DNA from: Lactobacillaceae bacterium UBA639
GTDB taxonomy: Bacteria > Bacillota > Bacilli > Lactobacillales > Lactobacillaceae
Assembly (NCBI GenBank): GCA_002299975.1
Contig: DBOT01000121.1
Location: 1,969-10,828, forward strand
Direction: 5' to 3'
Length of the DNA: 8,860 nucleotides
How positions within the stretch are numbered: position 1 is the stretch's first letter; every line of letters begins with the position of its first letter. Under the pieces are notes generated by a model that made no database searches, had not been told where the DNA came from, and saw only the letters and a list, made by a program, of their open reading frames with translations. The position numbers and the translations under genes are program-made. Below, one piece after another: positions 6,524 to 8,860 of this stretch.

Positions 6524-7498
6524 ATGGAACTATTTGATGAAATTGCTGCTAAGGTAAAGGGAACGGGTAAGACGATTGTTTTCCCTGAAGGTGAAGATAA
6601 GCGGATCCTTGGTGCCGCCGTTCGTCTGCAAAAGGACGGTCTGATCAAGCCAATCCTGCTCGGGACCCGGGCAGATATTGAAAAGACTGCCAAGGATAAC
6701 GACTTTGATATTGCCGACCTGACGATCATTGACCCAACCGAATACCCAGAAGCCGACAAGAAGGCCATGTTCGATGCACTCTTAGAACGGCGGAAGGGGA
6801 AGAACACTCCTGAACAGGTTGAAGAGATGCTCAAGGATGTCAGCTACTTCGGGACCATGCTGGTTTACATGGGCAAGGCTGACGGAATGGTTTCTGGTGC
6901 AGTTCACTCTACTGGTTCCACCGTTCGTCCCGCATTGCAGATTGTTAAGACGAAGCCAGGTGTTCACCGGATCAGCGGGGCTTTCCTGATGATTAAGGGT
7001 GACCAGCGCTACATCTTTGCTGACTGTGCCATCAACATTGAATTAGACGCCCCAACGATGGCTGAAGTAGCTGTTCAAAGTGCGAAGACCGCTAAGCTTT
7101 TTGGCATTGATCCAAAGGTGGCTCTGTTGAGTTTCTCCACGAAGGGCTCTGCCAAGGGTGACATGGTTACCAAGGTTGCCGATGCTACGGCCAAGGTTCA
7201 TGAGATGGACCCAGAACTGCCAGCCGATGGTGAACTACAGTTTGATGCCGCCTTTGTTCCCGCAGTTGGTGAACTGAAGGCTCCTGGTTCCAAGGTTGCC
7301 GGACACGCTAATGTCTTCATCTTCCCAAGCCTGGAAGCTGGTAACATTGGCTACAAGATTGCTCAACGGTTTGGTGGCTTCACCGCTGTTGGTCCAATCC
7401 TGCAAGGCTTGAATGCCCCAATCGCTGACCTTTCACGGGGTTGCAGCGAGGACGATGCCTACAAGGTTGCCCTGATCACGGCAGCTCAGGCACTGTAA
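6524..7498 (+). CDS. pta: Phosphate acetyltransferase
   Basis: Pta interconverts acetyl-CoA plus phosphate and acetyl-phosphate plus CoA in the cytoplasm. In heterofermentative lactobacilli it links acetyl-phosphate from the phosphoketolase pathway to acetyl-CoA and ethanol formation. The 324-residue protein is the short, single-domain bacterial form. Motifs include FPEGEDKRIL (20-29), GAVHSTGSTVRP (125-136), KPGVHRISGAF (144-154), FADCAINIELDAP (165-177), FPSLEAGNIGYK (267-278) and the active-site region LSRGCSEDD (303-311). ATG 6524 has a strong AAGGAGGT at 6508-6515 with 8-nt spacing. Codon choice here leans to GGT, GTT, GCT and GAA more than in neighbours, which suggests high expression. 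A terminator follows 14 nt after the stop. Confidence 0.97.
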   Translation: MELFDEIAAKVKGTGKTIVFPEGEDKRILGAAVRLQKDGLIKPILLGTRADIEKTAKDNDFDIADLTIIDPTEYPEADKKAMFDALLERRKGKNTPEQVEEMLKDVSYFGTMLVYMGKADGMVSGAVHSTGSTVRPALQIVKTKPGVHRISGAFLMIKGDQRYIFADCAINIELDAPTMAEVAVQSAKTAKLFGIDPKVALLSFSTKGSAKGDMVTKVADATAKVHEMDPELPADGELQFDAAFVPAVGELKAPGSKVAGHANVFIFPSLEAGNIGYKIAQRFGGFTAVGPILQGLNAPIADLSRGCSEDDAYKVALITAAQAL

Positions 7499-7511
7499 TT
7501 ACGAATAAAGC

Positions 7512-7549
7512 AAAAGGCCGGAAGTCACGAATGACTACTGGCCTTTTTT
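7512..7549 (+). terminator. Rho-independent terminator after pta
   Basis: AAAAGGCC (7512-7519) pairs with GGCCTTTT (7540-7547). The stem continues inward through a G-T and a G-C pair, one A-A mismatch, and AGTCA with TGACT, closing a CGAA tetraloop (7528-7531). Six T residues (7544-7549) follow on the plus strand. Confidence 0.9.
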
Positions 7550-7571
7550 AGATGGAAGGAAGTAGGAATTG

Positions 7572-7985
7572 ATGCGACGGTGGATGATCCTGCCAATGAT
7601 AATCATCGTAGTCCTGCTGGGAAGCGGCGGTGCCCAGGCCAGTCGGAAGACCGTTAATACGCAATTGGCCCAGGAGTTGGTGGATCACCAGGCCTATGCT
7701 GATAATGATCCGGCTAACTATGGCTATGCAAAGTACATTCGGCGAATCAGTGACAAGGGCAACGGGCGGATTACTGTCCAGGTTACGCGTAACTTCTGCC
7801 GATTATCCAGTAATGATAAGACGAACGTGATGAACCAGGTCCAGGTCCTCGCCCGGATGGTCCTGATCGAAAATCACCGGATCAGCAAGCGCCAGGCCGC
7901 GCGGGGACTTGATGCAACCATCCGCTACCAAAAGCAGGTGGTTGGCCAGAGCCGCCCGGATGACCATTATCATTATCGGTGGTGA
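7572..7985 (+). CDS. Small exported protein of unknown function
   Basis: I do not recognise this 137-residue protein. It begins with a clear Sec signal peptide: MRRW, a hydrophobic stretch to about residue 17 (MILPMIIIVVLLG), and AQA followed by S as a likely signal peptidase I site after residue 23. No lipobox is present, since the only Cys is at residue 76. The mature part (about 114 residues) is basic and mostly hydrophilic. It has an ITVQVTRNFCRLSSNDKTN core (residues 67-85), then a likely amphipathic helix VMNQVQVLARMVLIE, and ends in the aromatic/histidine-rich HYHYRW. ATG 7572 is preferred over the adjacent TTG; GGAAGGAAG at 7554-7562 lies about 9 nt upstream. It starts 22 nt after the pta terminator with no visible promoter between. 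tsaE with its own promoter follows. Confidence 0.75.
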   Translation: MRRWMILPMIIIVVLLGSGGAQASRKTVNTQLAQELVDHQAYADNDPANYGYAKYIRRISDKGNGRITVQVTRNFCRLSSNDKTNVMNQVQVLARMVLIENHRISKRQAARGLDATIRYQKQVVGQSRPDDHYHYRW

Positions 7986-7989
7986 ACCT

Positions 7990-8018
7990 TTGTCTTTCTC
8001 AGGCCGGTAAGTTAGAAT
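7990..8018 (+). promoter_or_regulatory. Promoter of tsaE
   Basis: TTGTCT (7990-7995), a 17-bp spacer and TAGAAT (8013-8018) match the housekeeping consensus at 4 of 6 and 5 of 6 positions with ideal spacing. The predicted start near 8025 gives a leader of about 28 nt. Confidence 0.6.
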
Positions 8019-8052
8019 AGGGCTAAGATCAATATTAAGGTGGACTGTAGTA

Positions 8053-8511
8053 ATGAAAAAGTTAACGTTAACCAGCCGGGACGAAACAATTGCGCTCGGT
8101 GAAAAGATTGGCCGTCAGCTGGCGGCGGGGGATGTCCTTGTCTTGGATGGTGACCTCGGTGCCGGTAAGACGACCTTTACCAAGGGCCTGGCTAAGGGAT
8201 TGGATATTCCAGACCTGATCAAGAGCCCAACGTTCACGATTATTCGTGAGTACCAGGATGGCCGCCTGCCCCTCTACCACATGGATGCCTACCGTCTTGA
8301 AAATGGCGGAGCTGAGGACCTGGGTCTGGAGGAATACTTCGATAGTGACGGTGTGAGTGTTGTTGAGTGGGCTGAGTTCGTGGAAGATGAGCTTCCTGAT
8401 GACTTCCTGGCCATTCACTTCAAGCGGACCGATGACGATAATACCCGGGTTCTGGAGTTCGAACCCCACGGCGACCACTTCAGCAAGCTGGTTCAGGATG
8501 TGGTGGCGTAA
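8053..8511 (+). CDS. tsaE: tRNA threonylcarbamoyladenosine biosynthesis protein TsaE
   Basis: TsaE is the ATPase partner of the TsaB-TsaD complex that makes the t6A37 modification on tRNAs reading ANN codons. The 152-residue length is typical. The P-loop GDLGAGKTTFTKG (33-45) has Lys39 and Thr40. The switch-like SPTFTIIREY (58-67), the Walker-B-like YHMDAYRL (75-82, Asp78) and the VVEWAE motif (103-108, conserved Trp106) are all present in family order. ATG 8053 has AAGGTGGA at 8037-8044, 8 nt upstream, and its own promoter. The stop codon overlaps the start of the following acetyltransferase gene (TAATG), indicating translational coupling. tsaB and tsaD are not in the window. Confidence 0.95.
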   Translation: MKKLTLTSRDETIALGEKIGRQLAAGDVLVLDGDLGAGKTTFTKGLAKGLDIPDLIKSPTFTIIREYQDGRLPLYHMDAYRLENGGAEDLGLEEYFDSDGVSVVEWAEFVEDELPDDFLAIHFKRTDDDNTRVLEFEPHGDHFSKLVQDVVA

Positions 8512-8860
8512 TGGCAGATCAAGTCGAGATTAAATTGGCCACGGCGGATGACGCGCCGGCAGTCTTGAACTTTCTGCGTCAGGCGGCTACGGAGACCGAT
8601 GCCGTGCTGATCCCCCACCTTGACCAGGTAACGGCGGACCAGGAGCGGCAGAATATCGAAATGATCAACCGCTTCGATGACTGCGTGGTCATGCTGGCGA
8701 TGCTGGGCGACCAACCAATCGGGATTGTAACGGTCATGGTATTGGGGGATCGTCCCAACACCGGTGAGCTCGGCGTTGTGGTTGCCAAAGACTACTGGCG
8801 CAACGGTATCGGGCGCCTGCTGGTGGAGGAGGCTGAGTACTGGTTTGAAAACTACAGCAG
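8511..8860 (+). CDS. GNAT family N-acetyltransferase (3' truncated by window)
   Basis: This is a probable acetyl-CoA-dependent N-acetyltransferase; the substrate is not deducible. 116 residues are visible before the window ends. The N-terminus (VEIKLATADDAPAVLNFL) is the usual first strand and helix of the GNAT fold. Acetyl-CoA-binding motif A is at about 88-108, LGVVVAKDYWRNGIGRLLVEE, with the pyrophosphate-binding R-N-G-I-G-R (97-102). ATG 8511 overlaps the tsaE stop by one base and its own ribosome site is weak (GGTGG, 8502-8506), so translation is probably coupled. It could be mistaken for RimI because rimI often sits near tsa genes. However, the N-terminal part and spacing look like the longer stand-alone GNAT proteins of lactobacilli, so I leave it unnamed. 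Confidence 0.85.
   Translation, partial: MADQVEIKLATADDAPAVLNFLRQAATETDAVLIPHLDQVTADQERQNIEMINRFDDCVVMLAMLGDQPIGIVTVMVLGDRPNTGELGVVVAKDYWRNGIGRLLVEEAEYWFENYS

Noticed and set aside
8068..8478. Minus-strand open frame of about 136 codons opposite tsaE
   Set aside because: tsaE is certain from its P-loop and motifs; the opposite frame has no family likeness.

Overview
The window reads as a piece of core chromosome from a lactic acid bacterium. It is fairly GC-rich for that group, with strong use of CGG for Arg and AAG for Lys, perfect AGGAGG-type ribosome binding sites and extended -10 promoters (TGnTAnnAT). Protein similarity recalled from memory and the gene order secG-est-rnr-smpB, then ung-pta, then tsaE-GNAT, point to a high-GC Limosilactobacillus (L. 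fermentum-like) or a near relative. The genus is an inference; no database was consulted. There is no sign of mobile DNA, CRISPR, rRNA or tRNA.

Layout. (1) Bases 1-1069 hold the 3' part of a ClC-type chloride channel/transporter gene with a C-terminal TrkA-C-like domain; its 5' end is outside the window. (2) Bases 1087-5093 hold a protein-export and RNA quality-control cluster: an extended -10 promoter, secG with a TTG start, a terminator hairpin, an Est30-like carboxylesterase, rnr (RNase R) starting inside the esterase gene, and smpB, closed by a strong 15-bp hairpin. (3) On the minus strand, 5073-5642 encodes a LURP-one/tubby-like protein of unknown role. Its last codons lie inside the hairpin it shares with smpB. 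(4) Bases 5643-5777 are a divergent promoter region with a cre-like sequence between the two promoters. (5) Bases 5778-7549 hold ung (uracil-DNA glycosylase) and pta (phosphate acetyltransferase), ended by a terminator. (6) Bases 7572-7985 encode a small exported protein I cannot assign. (7) Bases 7990-8860 have a well-formed promoter, tsaE (tRNA t6A biosynthesis ATPase) and a GNAT acetyltransferase cut off by the window end.

How the genes work together. SecG is part of the SecYEG translocon. RNase R and SmpB act together in trans-translation, where SmpB delivers tmRNA to stalled ribosomes and RNase R degrades the defective mRNA. The tmRNA gene ssrA is not seen next to smpB here. Pta supplies acetyl-phosphate/acetyl-CoA interconversion, and a possible CcpA site upstream of the ung-pta unit would suit carbon-source control. 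TsaE acts with TsaB and TsaD on tRNA. Nothing here looks like a new defence or mobile system. The most worthwhile leads are the unknown exported protein, the minus-strand gene that ends inside a terminator, the cre-like site, and two genes that begin just after terminator hairpins with no visible promoter of their own.
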